Positions 8,640-18,035 of a stretch of DNA of 64,000 bases are shown here, in pieces. The position numbers and the translations under genes were made by a program. This DNA comes from CANIGN01 sp964538275 (lineage in GTDB: Bacteria > Bdellovibrionota > UBA2428), in contig CAZIFW010000009.1 in assembly GCA_964538275.1 (NCBI GenBank), forward strand, positions 5,849 through 69,848, written 5' to 3'. Under the pieces are notes generated by a model. The model worked only from the letters and a program-made list of their open reading frames with translations, did not search any database and was not told the origin of the DNA. The stretch's first letter is position 1. Each line of letters opens with the position of its first letter.

Positions 8640-10505
8640 ATGGACACAGAGCTGCACGTGCATTCATTTTTTCCCCGCACCCGTAAAGGCTTTGCCATTG
8701 CCGAAGTACTTCTCGCCATCGGACTGGTGGGTATGGCAGCGCTCATTGTAAGTGGCCTGGGACAACAAGTCCTAAATCTCGCAAAATCATCAAAGCAAAC
8801 AGCAGCAACAATCGAACTTCGCACTAAAACAAATTCAATTTCTCGCAACCTCGATTCTTGGCTTGGCAAAATGCGAAGCTCACTTGAAACCAAAGGGCTT
8901 TATGCCGCTTGTATTCCGGATCCTAGCTCCGCAACCTCTCTTTTTAAATGTCCCGCGGTAGATGCCTCTATCTTGGACAGTGATGCTGAACTCAAACGTA
9001 TTGCTGGTAATCAACTGCACGCTGTCTCAGCTCCCGTGATTGATCTCTTAGGAGAGCGAATTGCAGGTACTGTAGAAGAACCCCTCTACCTCGATCTTGA
9101 TGGCCGTAAATGCCAACAAACAAATCTACTCAACTGCCCGCTAAAATCCACAGGTTTTTTCTTGCGCTCTAACCCCGCCCTTGATTCCACTCCGGGAAAT
9201 GTGCGCTTTGTTGTAAAAATTGAAGCCAACCGAAGCTCTGAACAAATCAAAGGCGCGGCTCCGCTACGTACCCAGTACTTAAGCATTGATGTGGGTAGCG
9301 AATGGCAACAAGTTGTAGGCTTTTGTCCTGCCGGAAGTATCAAGATTGGTTATCTCGCAAGCGGATCTCCTAACTGTGTGCATCCCACTAAAAAATGTGC
9401 GGTAGGAACCATCGCTCTTGGACTAGACAAATCATCTAATCCTATTTGCGCAACCCCTCCCGCTTCGTGTGTAAGTGGCGGAGCCGTAGTTGATACCGCA
9501 TCGAACACTTTAGTGTGCTCTAGCTCCTCTCCGTGTTCATCCAATCAAATTTTTCTAGGTTATTATTCAGGCACAGGAACTCCTATGTGCTCCGGCACCA
9601 ATATCAGCTGTCCAGACGGACAAGTACAAGTGGGCATTCAAGGTACGTCAGGTTCACTCACAGCCCTTTGTAAAACTTTACCAAGTTGCCAAGACTCACA
9701 GAAACTTAGCTACGATGGCTCGCAGTTTGTTTGCCAAAGTGCAAGTGTTGCAAGTAATTGCGAAGAGGGTGAAGTTGTTGTTGGTATAAATACTGACGGA
9801 AGTGCGAAGTGTCAGCCGGCGGAGAGAGGTCTATCATCTTTAGAACTTACTTGCCCAGATGGTAGTTATGTTTCGGGACTTGATGCCAGTGGAAAAGTCA
9901 GCTGTAAGCCACTACCTATTGTCGCATCCGGCGGTTACAACGGACCTTTGTGGAAGTGCACCTGCGGTGGTTATATTAATATGCTCACAACTTCAAATCT
10001 TATTTTCGGTGAGACCTGTGTGCATGGTAATGGAGGAACTGCAAACAATGTTCAGTATTCTTCGTGGTCTTGTACGCAAGTACAGAAGGACTCAGCAAAC
10101 TCCAACAGCAACACAACTAACAGCAATACAACTTCAAAATCTTTCAACAGCTTTGTAAGCGCTGAAATTGATATTCCAAACACAAGCACTACCGCCTTGA
10201 TCAAGGTTGCTCATAATCTAGGTACAGTCCCCACTATAGTAAAGTGGGTTCTCGTATGTAAAACGGCTCAATTTGGATTTGATGTCGGTGACGAAATTGA
10301 TTTCATGAGCACCTCTAATCCTGGCGGCAATAACTATAACCCAAGAACTTACTTTCAAAACAAAACACATGTAGGCATATCTTGGTATAACCCCAGTAAT
10401 TACCATGCCCGATCAGTCGGAAAAATCATTTCAAATACCATGGGAGAGAATTATCAATCTCCAAACTGGAAACTTAAAGCCTATGTTTACTCAATAGCTC
10501 AGTAA
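8640..10505 (+). CDS. Prepilin-type adhesin with Cys-rich modules and phage-tail-like C-terminus
   Basis: A 621-residue surface protein. The N-terminus is a type IV prepilin signal: a basic leader of 17 residues ends in RTRKG, cleavage is expected between G17 and F18, and Glu22 is at the conserved +5 position before a hydrophobic helix. Residues 229-422 hold eight successive Cys-pair modules, most of the form C-x2-G...G...C (for example CPDGQVQVGIQGTSGSLTALC and CPDGSYVSGLDASGKVSC). A Ser/Asn/Thr-rich linker (about 480-500) leads to a ~115-residue C-terminal domain with the pattern VAHNLGTVP...GDEIDF, reminiscent of phage tail-fibre tips. It is alone, with no other pilus genes nearby. A role as minor pilin or pseudopilin tip adhesin is inferred. 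No clear ribosome-binding site precedes the ATG. Confidence 0.8.
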   Translation: MDTELHVHSFFPRTRKGFAIAEVLLAIGLVGMAALIVSGLGQQVLNLAKSSKQTAATIELRTKTNSISRNLDSWLGKMRSSLETKGLYAACIPDPSSATSLFKCPAVDASILDSDAELKRIAGNQLHAVSAPVIDLLGERIAGTVEEPLYLDLDGRKCQQTNLLNCPLKSTGFFLRSNPALDSTPGNVRFVVKIEANRSSEQIKGAAPLRTQYLSIDVGSEWQQVVGFCPAGSIKIGYLASGSPNCVHPTKKCAVGTIALGLDKSSNPICATPPASCVSGGAVVDTASNTLVCSSSSPCSSNQIFLGYYSGTGTPMCSGTNISCPDGQVQVGIQGTSGSLTALCKTLPSCQDSQKLSYDGSQFVCQSASVASNCEEGEVVVGINTDGSAKCQPAERGLSSLELTCPDGSYVSGLDASGKVSCKPLPIVASGGYNGPLWKCTCGGYINMLTTSNLIFGETCVHGNGGTANNVQYSSWSCTQVQKDSANSNSNTTNSNTTSKSFNSFVSAEIDIPNTSTTALIKVAHNLGTVPTIVKWVLVCKTAQFGFDVGDEIDFMSTSNPGGNNYNPRTYFQNKTHVGISWYNPSNYHARSVGKIISNTMGENYQSPNWKLKAYVYSIAQ

Positions 10506-10604
10506 CGCACTCACTTGTCACATCTCCAGAATTGCTGAAAAGCACGCTGTGGCCAATTACTTTTTTAGCTATCTGCACAGTGATGATTCTGCTAAAAGTG
10601 ACTC

Positions 10605-11927
10605 ATGGCTAAATCTACCCCTTTAGCCGAAAGGCTTAGACCACAAACACTCTCTGAATTTGTAGGTCAAAAGCACCTACTTGGAGAAGGACGATTTTTA
10701 AACACCCTTATTGAAACAAAAAGCGCGCTGCCTTCGCTAATTCTTTGGGGCCCTCCGGGTTGCGGTAAAACTACCCTTGCAAGATTGCTTGCCAAAGAAT
10801 TTGATCTTGAACTTATTTCTCTCAATGCTGTGTCTGACGGAGTCAAAGAACTCAGACAAGTCTTTGAACAATCCAAACATAGCCTTCGCCCCACTCTACT
10901 TTTTGTAGATGAAATTCATCGATTTAAAAGCTCTCAACAAGATGCACTCTTAGGCGCTGTAGAGGCCGGCCAAGTTATTTTTGTGGGAGCCACTACTGAG
11001 AACCCAAGTTTTTATATCAATCGCGCTCTCATTAGCCGCTTAAGAGTATTGCAGCTCAAGGCACTTGAAACTGAGGATTTTGAAGAGATCATTATGCGTG
11101 CGCTAACAGACACAGAGCTAGGTCTTGGCAAGTTTGCAGTTGCCTTAAGCGACAAAGTGAAAGAAAAACTCATTTTTAGTTCAGGTGGAGATGGGCGAGC
11201 ATTATTAAATGTCTTGGAGCAAGCCGTGATTCGCAGCTCTCAACGTGGAGAGAAAATCTTACAGGAAGAAGATATCCAAGAAGCACTTCAACATAGCGTG
11301 AGCCATTATGATCGAAGTGGCGACAATCACTATGATTTTGTTTCAGCTCTTCACAAATCGATTCGCAACTCCAATCCAGACGCTGCCCTTTATTACTTGG
11401 CGCGCATGTTAGAAGGTGGCGAAGATCCTCTTTTTATTATTCGCAGGCTCATACGTGCCGCCGCAGAAGATATCGGCCTTGCTGATCCCAACGCTTTAAC
11501 GATGGCCATCAGTGCTAAAGAAGCCGTTGAACATTTAGGAATGCCCGAGTGTGATGTTGTGCTTGCACAAGTGAGCATTTATTTAGCAAGTGCACCTAAG
11601 TCTAACAGCGTGTACGAGGCCATGAGCGAAGCTAAAAAATTAGCTAAAAACTTTTCTGCACTTCCTGTTCCTTTGCATTTAAGAAATGCTGTGACAGATC
11701 TAATGAGCAATGTGGGATATGGCGATGGTTATAGTTACGACCATTCATGGCCTGAAAAGGTAAGCCCTATGGACTCCATGCCCCCTGAACTGAAAGGTGT
11801 AAAAATTTATCACCCCAGCGAATGGGCTTTTGAAAAAGAAGTCAAAAAGAGAATTGAGTTTTTTGAAAAAGCTCGCGCTCGTGCAAGGCAATCTTCAAAA
11901 GATTATGAAAACAACTCAGAACATTAA
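10605..11927 (+). CDS. rarA: Replication-associated recombination protein A (MgsA/WRNIP1 family AAA+ ATPase)
   Basis: A 440-residue AAA+ ATPase acting at stalled replication forks. The N-terminal PLAERLRPQTLSEFVGQKHLLG, Walker A GPPGCGKTT (residues 49-57) and Walker B LLFVDEIHRF (Asp102-Glu103) are intact. Sensor 1 (GATTENPSF) and the arginine-finger region (ISRLRVLQL) are also present. The C-terminal half carries the family helical tetramerisation region with DPLFIIRRLIRAAAEDIGLADP and VGYGDGYSYDHSWPEKV. Length and architecture match RarA. The stop codon shares the palindrome TTAA at 11924-11927 with the stop of the convergent gene. Confidence 0.96.
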   Translation: MAKSTPLAERLRPQTLSEFVGQKHLLGEGRFLNTLIETKSALPSLILWGPPGCGKTTLARLLAKEFDLELISLNAVSDGVKELRQVFEQSKHSLRPTLLFVDEIHRFKSSQQDALLGAVEAGQVIFVGATTENPSFYINRALISRLRVLQLKALETEDFEEIIMRALTDTELGLGKFAVALSDKVKEKLIFSSGGDGRALLNVLEQAVIRSSQRGEKILQEEDIQEALQHSVSHYDRSGDNHYDFVSALHKSIRNSNPDAALYYLARMLEGGEDPLFIIRRLIRAAAEDIGLADPNALTMAISAKEAVEHLGMPECDVVLAQVSIYLASAPKSNSVYEAMSEAKKLAKNFSALPVPLHLRNAVTDLMSNVGYGDGYSYDHSWPEKVSPMDSMPPELKGVKIYHPSEWAFEKEVKKRIEFFEKARARARQSSKDYENNSEH

Positions 11928-12835
11928 TTTGTAGCTAACGTTAAATCCAATAAAAGAGCTGCGGGATCATCGGTAATAATTCCATCAACGCCCAGGTTAA
12001 TAAAATGTCTCCAATCTTTTTTCTTATTGATCGTCCATACCAAAACTTTTTTATTGAGTGCATGAACGGCTTGCACCAAGTCCTCGTCACACGCCCAGCC
12101 ACTTGGTGATAGGTAATCAGCCTGTGTTTCTTCGAATATTCTTTGAACTTTTTGTGAAGTTGATCCCCAGCCATTTAACCTAGATATCAGTGCCGAAGTT
12201 TTAAGGAGCGGCCACTTCTGTTTTGCATATACGATGGATCTAAAATCAAATGATTGCAATATAACTCTTCTTGGATCAAAACCTTCTGAGACAATCACCT
12301 CTTCTACTAAATCTACAAAAACTGCAGGGCTAACAGACGCACTTGGGCGCTCGGGATCAAGTTTAGTTTCCATATTTAATTTTACAAATTTAGACTGTGG
12401 CAAAGGGTGAAATTTTAAAAATCTAAGCAACTCTCTTAGCGTTGGAATCTGTGCTCCCGGAAAGAGTATTTGTTGTGGAAAATCTGAATTTCGAATTGAG
12501 CCACAATCATAAGTTTTGATTTGATCGAGGGTCAAAGAATTCACTAGAGGGTTTCTTAATCGAGCTAATTCTCTATCTCTAGATTTACACAAATCTGTGT
12601 TTACAGATAAATCATGATTCAACACAACATGGTTGTCTTTTGTTACTCCCATGTCTAACTCAAGTGCCGTAACTCCTACCTCTAAGGCGTGCTGAAAAGC
12701 TGCTAAAGTATTTTCGGGCCGAAGAGCTCTTGCTCCCCTATGTCCATGCACTTCTAGTGTTTGTTGAAGATCTAGCGAACTTGCACTTATGAAGCCTATA
12801 AAAAAAGCATTTATTAGAACTCCAAAAACTCTCAT
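11924..12835 (-). CDS. Secreted glycerophosphodiester phosphodiesterase
   Basis: A 303-residue GDPD-family enzyme that hydrolyses deacylated phospholipids to glycerol-3-phosphate and an alcohol. A hydrophobic N-terminus (residues 3-19) ending near SAS suggests export to the periplasm. The catalytic signature follows: HGHRGARALRPENT (residues 30-43) with the two catalytic histidine positions represented by His32 and His74, and the metal ligands in ALELDMGVT. The C-terminal LVWTINKKKDWRHFINLGVDGIITDDP block is typical of the barrel end. It reads convergently with rarA and shares four bases with it; the next gene upstream, on the same strand, is a lipoprotein. Confidence 0.93.
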   Translation of the reverse strand: MRVFGVLINAFFIGFISASSLDLQQTLEVHGHRGARALRPENTLAAFQHALEVGVTALELDMGVTKDNHVVLNHDLSVNTDLCKSRDRELARLRNPLVNSLTLDQIKTYDCGSIRNSDFPQQILFPGAQIPTLRELLRFLKFHPLPQSKFVKLNMETKLDPERPSASVSPAVFVDLVEEVIVSEGFDPRRVILQSFDFRSIVYAKQKWPLLKTSALISRLNGWGSTSQKVQRIFEETQADYLSPSGWACDEDLVQAVHALNKKVLVWTINKKKDWRHFINLGVDGIITDDPAALLLDLTLATN

Positions 12836-12877
12836 AAGAAATTTTTAACATGGAACTGTTAAAAACTTTTCAAAGGG

Positions 12878-13567
12878 TTACTGCTGAACAGATATTATTT
12901 TTATTGATCTTAAATCAAAGGCAATTACTTTTGTTGAGCAACTTGCGAACATGAATTCACAAGCAGGTGCTTCCACACGCACTCCAAAAATACGAACTTT
13001 AAGTTTTACGTCTTTATTAGAGGAGCGATAACCCTCTAATTGAGATTTTGAACTAAAGTCTAATTGAGCATTACGAATATAATAAGAAGTAGGATCTGCT
13101 TCAGATTTAAAAATGAATGCTGGTGCATCTGCTACATTACTTGATTTTAGAGTTAGAGTTCCTGCCACAAGTGTCACAGACTTATCATCGCCCGATCCTG
13201 AACTTTGTTTTTTACATTTGTTTTGAACACATGCCACCGCTGGAGGTGAACGAAACTCACAAGTTCCTATAGTTCCTGAAATCTCTTTTTTCCGAGCTTC
13301 GTTATAACTATAGAGCACCTCAGAAATTTGCTGGGCCGAATCCCACTTAGAAAAAACAATGTAATCTTCTGGTCCACCACAAGCTCGCGCACCCATGCCC
13401 GCAGTCAAACAATCACTCGTGCGCGAACAAGATCCAGTAGCCAAGGAGTTAAGATCTTCAAGAAGTGATTGGCTAGAACCACCACTTCCATCACTGCCAC
13501 TAGCTTTGTTATCTACAGGCTGGCAGGCTGCTAATCCGAATAAAAATAAGAGCAGATAAGATCTCAT
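12878..13567 (-). CDS. Hypothetical lipoprotein with CGGP-type Cys-rich domain
   Basis: A 229-residue predicted lipoprotein: the signal peptide ends in FGLAAC, giving lipidation at Cys15. A Ser/Gly linker follows, then a Cys-rich segment (about 45-120) with spaced cysteines C-S-R-T-S-D-C, ACGGPEDYIVFS, GTCEFRSPP and ACVQNKCKK. This arrangement recurs in uncharacterised lipoproteins of myxobacteria and relatives, as I recall. The C-terminal ~90 residues look like a beta-rich domain with a further cysteine pair (EFMFASC). No enzymatic motif is visible. Residue 16 is Gln rather than Asp, so sorting to the outer membrane is plausible by the general +2 rule. Confidence 0.8.
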   Translation of the reverse strand: MRSYLLLFLFGLAACQPVDNKASGSDGSGGSSQSLLEDLNSLATGSCSRTSDCLTAGMGARACGGPEDYIVFSKWDSAQQISEVLYSYNEARKKEISGTIGTCEFRSPPAVACVQNKCKKQSSGSGDDKSVTLVAGTLTLKSSNVADAPAFIFKSEADPTSYYIRNAQLDFSSKSQLEGYRSSNKDVKLKVRIFGVRVEAPACEFMFASCSTKVIAFDLRSIKIISVQQ

Positions 13568-13676
13568 AGTTCTATATTAAGAGAAAAAACCGCTATATTT
13601 CGGGTAGATAGCCACTAAAACACCCCAGAAAACGTCTGCACATAGGACAGCTGTTTAAGAGCTCTACAATATGAAT

Positions 13677-15053
13677 CTAACCCATTAACCACTTAGCGGC
13701 GCTCATGCGTTTTTCATAGGGCCGATAGCGCACATTGGGGTCAATGAGAGTGCTGCGATGGAGCACGCTCTTATAATGCGTGAACACATCAAAGCTAGCC
13801 TTACCATGGTATGCGCCCATGCCGCTGTTACCTCTTCCACCAAAGGGAAGATCGGGACAAGTAAGGTGCATCAACGTATCGTTCACGCACACGCCACCTG
13901 CAGGAATTTCTTCTAGAACTTTCTTTTCGAATTCAGAATCTTCAGTAAACACATACAAAGCTAAAGGATTGCAACGCTCTTGAATGATTTTCTTTACAGT
14001 TTCAAAACTTGAGTAAACCAAGACAGGCAAAATCGGGCCAAAAATTTCTTCGCGCATAATAGCTGAATCAAGTTCCACATCTTTTAAAACGGTCGGAGCG
14101 ATATATCTTTCTTCGCGTTTAAAATCTCCGCCACAAACTAATTTTCCGTCAGACATGTAAGTTAGAAGGCGTTCAAAATGCTTGTCATTTACAATGCGAG
14201 CATAGTCTTGAGACAAAGAAGGTTCGTCGCCGAGATCTTCTTTGATTCTATTTTTTAATTTTTCTAAAAACTTGCTGTGTACACTTTCATGAACCAACAC
14301 ATAATCCGGAGCCACACACGTTTGACCCGCATTAAAAAACTTACCCCAGACGATGCGTTTTACTGCCACATCAAGAGAAGCTTTTGAATCTACAATACAA
14401 GGGCTTTTGCCACCTAACTCTAATGTAACAGGTGTGAGGTGCTCAGCAGCTGCCATCATTACTTTTTTACCTACACTTGTAGAGCCGGTAAAAAAGATAT
14501 GATCAAAACGTTCTTTTAAAAGTGCTTCAGCCGCAAGATGCTCACCCTCGATACAAGCAAAAACTTCGGGATTAAAGTTTTCTTTAATTAGATCATGCAA
14601 AAGTTTTGAACATGCAGGAGCTAACTCAGAGGGCTTAAGTACCACACAATTACCAGCAGCGAGTGCCCCTACAACAGGATTTAACGCCAAAGAAATAGGA
14701 TAATTCCACGGACTCAAATTCAACACGACTCCCTTAGGTTCTGGGATAATTGTTGCTTTTCCTGGTTGAGCTAAGAGCGGAGTTGAAACCTTTTGAGCTT
14801 TTGTCCAAGAGTTGAGATGTTTCAGTGTGAATTTAATTTCTTCAACGACAGAGCCCGTTTCAGAAGCAAGCGATTCCATTTCGGGTTTATTTAAATCTGA
14901 GCGAAGTGCTGAAAAAAAAAGATCCTGATTTTTGCGCACCATCGTGAGCAAATTTTGTAGCTGCTCTTTTCGAAAAGCTACGTCGTATGTTTTGTGCGTT
15001 TTAAAAAACTTTCTTTGTTTAAGAACAGTTTCTTTAATCAACGATTGGCTCAT
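13677..15053 (-). CDS. Aldehyde dehydrogenase, class-3-like
   Basis: A 458-residue NAD(P)-dependent aldehyde dehydrogenase. It contains the cofactor-binding segments LSPWNYPISLALNP, LKPSELAPACS and FFTGSTSVGK, the catalytic Glu in LELGGKSPC and the catalytic Cys in NAGQTCVAPDYVL. The C-terminal LPFGGRGNSGMGAYHGKASFD block is also present. The length (about 440-490 in this group) and the GQTCVAPDY motif point to the class-3/fatty-aldehyde or coniferyl-aldehyde branch. The substrate is not determinable. It stands alone between gatB and the lipoprotein gene, about 70 bases after gatB, so readthrough from gatCAB is possible but unproven. Confidence 0.93.
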   Translation of the reverse strand: MSQSLIKETVLKQRKFFKTHKTYDVAFRKEQLQNLLTMVRKNQDLFFSALRSDLNKPEMESLASETGSVVEEIKFTLKHLNSWTKAQKVSTPLLAQPGKATIIPEPKGVVLNLSPWNYPISLALNPVVGALAAGNCVVLKPSELAPACSKLLHDLIKENFNPEVFACIEGEHLAAEALLKERFDHIFFTGSTSVGKKVMMAAAEHLTPVTLELGGKSPCIVDSKASLDVAVKRIVWGKFFNAGQTCVAPDYVLVHESVHSKFLEKLKNRIKEDLGDEPSLSQDYARIVNDKHFERLLTYMSDGKLVCGGDFKREERYIAPTVLKDVELDSAIMREEIFGPILPVLVYSSFETVKKIIQERCNPLALYVFTEDSEFEKKVLEEIPAGGVCVNDTLMHLTCPDLPFGGRGNSGMGAYHGKASFDVFTHYKSVLHRSTLIDPNVRYRPYEKRMSAAKWLMG

Positions 15054-15123
15054 AGCTTTGGTTTTAGATCAGAATCGCAATAGGTACCAGACTACGCATC
15101 CGGCACCGCATTGCTCTTGCGAA

Positions 15124-16554
15124 CTAGCCTTTTAAAGCAGCCTTGAGCTTTTCGCCCACAACCCCGGGGTTAGCCTTACCCTTAGAAAGCTTCATTACTT
15201 GGCCCACCAAGAATGCAAAAACTTTATCTTTACCGGATTGATACTCAGCAACCACACTTGGGTTTTCTTGCACGACTTGTTGAATCCAAGCTTGAATAGC
15301 GCCTTCGTCTAAGACTTGAACAAGGCCCTTTTCTTTTACAATCACTGAGGGATCTTTTTTAGATTCAAACATTTCTGCAAAAACTGTTTTTGCGATTTTT
15401 CCAGAAATTGTGCCCTTTTCAATGAGCGATATAAGCTCTGCCAATTGCGCAGGAGCAATCGGACTTTGAGTGATTGAGAGACCATCAACAGCTTTGATTT
15501 CTGCTAAAAGTTCAGAAAGTACCCAGTTCGAGGCAGCCTTAGGAGTCGCCCCTGCTTTTACCGCTTCTTCAAAGTAAGCTGCAATTTCTTTAGTCGCTGT
15601 TAATTGCTCGGCATCGTATTCAGTAATGGCATATTCTTTTTCAAAACGTTGTCTCTTAGCATCTGGAAGTTCAGGCATTTTAGATTTTACTTCTTGAATA
15701 TATTCTTCAGAAATAATGAGAGGAGGTAGATCGGGTTCGGGGAAATATCTATAGTCATGAGCCTCTTCTTTTGTTCTTTGACTAAAAGTTTTACTTGCAG
15801 CCGAATCCCATCCGCGCGTTTCTTGAATAACCGTTCCGCCCGAAGAAATAGTTGCAATTTGCCTTGCGGTTTCAAACTCTATCGCCTTTTCAATAAAACG
15901 AAAGCTGTTTAAGTTTTTAAGCTCCGTGCGAGTGCCAAATTCTTTTTGACCCACAGGCCTCACGCTTAAGTTAACATCACAACGAAAATTACCTTCTTCC
16001 ATGTTGCCATCGCAAATGCCGGCAAAAACTAAAATGGCGTGAATTTTTTTCAAATATGCCACGGCTTCTGCTGCACTTCTGATATCTGGCTCAGAGACAA
16101 TTTCTACTAGGGGCGTACCCGAACGATTTAAGTTTACTAAACTTGTAGAAGCCAAGTGCATCGACTTCCCCGCATCTTCTTCCATATGAATACGTTGAAT
16201 ACCAATAAACTTTTTATTGCCTTCAACGTTGATCTCAATTTTTCCAGGGCCACACACGGGTTCGTCAAACTGAGAAATTTGATAGCCCTTTGGCAAGTCA
16301 GGGTAAAAATAGTTCTTGCGAGAGAACACAGACTTTTCATTAACCTTGCAGTTCAGTGCCAATCCAGCTCGCACCGCCAAGTGAACAGCTTCTTTGTTGA
16401 GCACAGGCAGTGCTCCAGGCAATCCACCGGAAACAGGGCCCACTTGTGAGTTTTCTTTGTCGCCAAATTTTACGGGAACAAAACAAAATGCTTTTGTTTG
16501 AGTTTGTAATTGCGCGTGAATTTCTAATCCAATCACCGTTTCAAAGCTGTTCAT
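15124..16554 (-). CDS. gatB: Asp-tRNA(Asn)/Glu-tRNA(Gln) amidotransferase subunit B
   Basis: A 476-residue GatB, the tRNA-binding kinase subunit of GatCAB. The start FETVIGLEIHAQLQTQTKAFC, the PDLPKGYQISQFDEPVC block, the LVEIVSEPDIRS motif and HDYRYFPEPDLPPL are family hallmarks. A C-terminal YqeY-like tail (VGQVMKLSKGKANPGVV) is complete. It overlaps gatA by 4 bases (ATGA at 16551-16554), so it is the last gene of a coupled gatC-gatA-gatB operon. The presence of GatCAB implies an indirect route to Gln-tRNA and/or Asn-tRNA in this organism; which one depends on whether glnS and asnS exist elsewhere. Confidence 0.97.
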   Translation of the reverse strand: MNSFETVIGLEIHAQLQTQTKAFCFVPVKFGDKENSQVGPVSGGLPGALPVLNKEAVHLAVRAGLALNCKVNEKSVFSRKNYFYPDLPKGYQISQFDEPVCGPGKIEINVEGNKKFIGIQRIHMEEDAGKSMHLASTSLVNLNRSGTPLVEIVSEPDIRSAAEAVAYLKKIHAILVFAGICDGNMEEGNFRCDVNLSVRPVGQKEFGTRTELKNLNSFRFIEKAIEFETARQIATISSGGTVIQETRGWDSAASKTFSQRTKEEAHDYRYFPEPDLPPLIISEEYIQEVKSKMPELPDAKRQRFEKEYAITEYDAEQLTATKEIAAYFEEAVKAGATPKAASNWVLSELLAEIKAVDGLSITQSPIAPAQLAELISLIEKGTISGKIAKTVFAEMFESKKDPSVIVKEKGLVQVLDEGAIQAWIQQVVQENPSVVAEYQSGKDKVFAFLVGQVMKLSKGKANPGVVGEKLKAALKG

Positions 16555-18035
16555 ACGAGCGCTCCTTTAACAGTTTCAGGTTTCAACGTTTGAAAAGCGT
16601 GAGCGCATCCAAGTAGCACATCGTCTCTCCACCACGGACCCAAGAGCTGTAAGCCGACAGGAAGTTTGTTGGAATATCCCACATTCAAAGAAAGACCGGG
16701 AATTCCAGCAAGGTTTGTAGAAAGCGTGTACACATCAGACAAATACATCTGAATAGGATTTTCAGATTTTGCACCAAACTTAAACGCAGTTGTTGGAGAT
16801 GTTGGCCCCGCTATAACATCACATTTTTCAAAAGCTCTTTTAAAATCATCTCTTAAAAGTGTGCGAAGTTGAGAAGCCTTGCGATAATAAGCATCGTAGT
16901 AGCCACTAGAGAGTGCAAAAGTTCCAAGAAGTATTCTCAATCGAACTTCCTCTCCAAACCCCTCACGTCTATTTAGAGCATACAACTCTTCAAGGTTTTG
17001 AGTTTTCTTAGCGGTGCGATGTCCGTAGTGAATACCATCATAGCGAGCCAAATTTGAAGAACACTCACTCGTGCAAATAATATAATAAGTCGCAAGCGAG
17101 TATTGAGTATGAGGCAGTTCAATATCTACAAGTGTTGCGCCTTCGCTTTTAAAAAGCTCCAGTGCATCTTTTACAACTTTTTCCACTCCCGCATCTAAAC
17201 CCTCTCCAAAAAATTCTTTGGGTATTCCAATGCGCAATCCTTTTATTTTATTTTCACTTACAAACTTTTCTGCAAGTTGTAAGAAGGCGGGAACCTTAGC
17301 TTGTGCTGATGTAGCATCATGCACATCATAGCCAGAAATACTTTCCAGTACTGCAGCTGTACTTAAGGCATCTGAACACATGGGCCCAATTTGATCTAAG
17401 CTACTTGCAAAAGCTATTGCACCATAGCGACTTACTCGACCATAGGTAGGTTTAATACCCGTAATTCCACACAAAGACGCGGGTTGACGAATAGACCCAC
17501 CCGTATCTGTACCTAGCGACAGAGGAGCCATACGTGCCGCTACTGCTGCGCCCGAACCACCGCTTGATCCACCAGGAACACAACTTAAGTCCCATGGATT
17601 TTTTACAGACTTAAAGTAACTTGTTTCATTCGAAGAACCCATCGCAAATTCATCGAGGTTGGTTTTACCCAGAATAGGGGCACCACTGCTTTTGAGTCGT
17701 ATAACCACAGTGGCATCATAGGGGGCAGTAAACGATTCCAACATTTTAGAAGCTGCCGTGCATTTGTAATCTTTTACAAGAATCAAATCCTTAACGGCAA
17801 TTGGCATGCCTAAAACGCCCCCCTTTTCGCCTTGAGCAATTCTTTTATCTGCATCCTTTGCTTGACTGAGTGCAAGTTCATCCGTGAAAGAAATATAAGC
17901 GTTCACTTCTGAATTGAGATTTTTAGAACGATTTAAAAAAGTTTCGGTCACTTCTAAAGAAGATACTTTTTTTGTATCGAGGGCTGCACGCAACTCCTTA
18001 AAAGTAAGCTGAGGAATTTCTTTTTCTAAACTCAT
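16551..18035 (-). CDS. gatA: Asp-tRNA(Asn)/Glu-tRNA(Gln) amidotransferase subunit A
   Basis: A 494-residue amidase-signature enzyme that releases ammonia from glutamine for transamidation. The catalytic triad is visible as Lys82 in PIAVKDLI, cis-Ser157 in VPGGSSGGSGAAVAA and nucleophile Ser181 in GTDTGGSIRQPA. The GatA-specific ITGIKPTYGRVSRYG and SLDQIGPM blocks follow. The length is normal. The start overlaps the gatC stop as ATGA at 18032-18035 and its own stop overlaps gatB by 4 bases. This gives stoichiometric coupled translation in the usual order C-A-B. Confidence 0.97.
   Translation of the reverse strand: MSLEKEIPQLTFKELRAALDTKKVSSLEVTETFLNRSKNLNSEVNAYISFTDELALSQAKDADKRIAQGEKGGVLGMPIAVKDLILVKDYKCTAASKMLESFTAPYDATVVIRLKSSGAPILGKTNLDEFAMGSSNETSYFKSVKNPWDLSCVPGGSSGGSGAAVAARMAPLSLGTDTGGSIRQPASLCGITGIKPTYGRVSRYGAIAFASSLDQIGPMCSDALSTAAVLESISGYDVHDATSAQAKVPAFLQLAEKFVSENKIKGLRIGIPKEFFGEGLDAGVEKVVKDALELFKSEGATLVDIELPHTQYSLATYYIICTSECSSNLARYDGIHYGHRTAKKTQNLEELYALNRREGFGEEVRLRILLGTFALSSGYYDAYYRKASQLRTLLRDDFKRAFEKCDVIAGPTSPTTAFKFGAKSENPIQMYLSDVYTLSTNLAGIPGLSLNVGYSNKLPVGLQLLGPWWRDDVLLGCAHAFQTLKPETVKGALV

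Noticed and set aside
15081..15105. GGTACC-containing segment between ALDH and gatB as a RAYT repeat fragment
   Set aside because: Only the six-base palindrome and a few other bases match the arms; consistent with chance.
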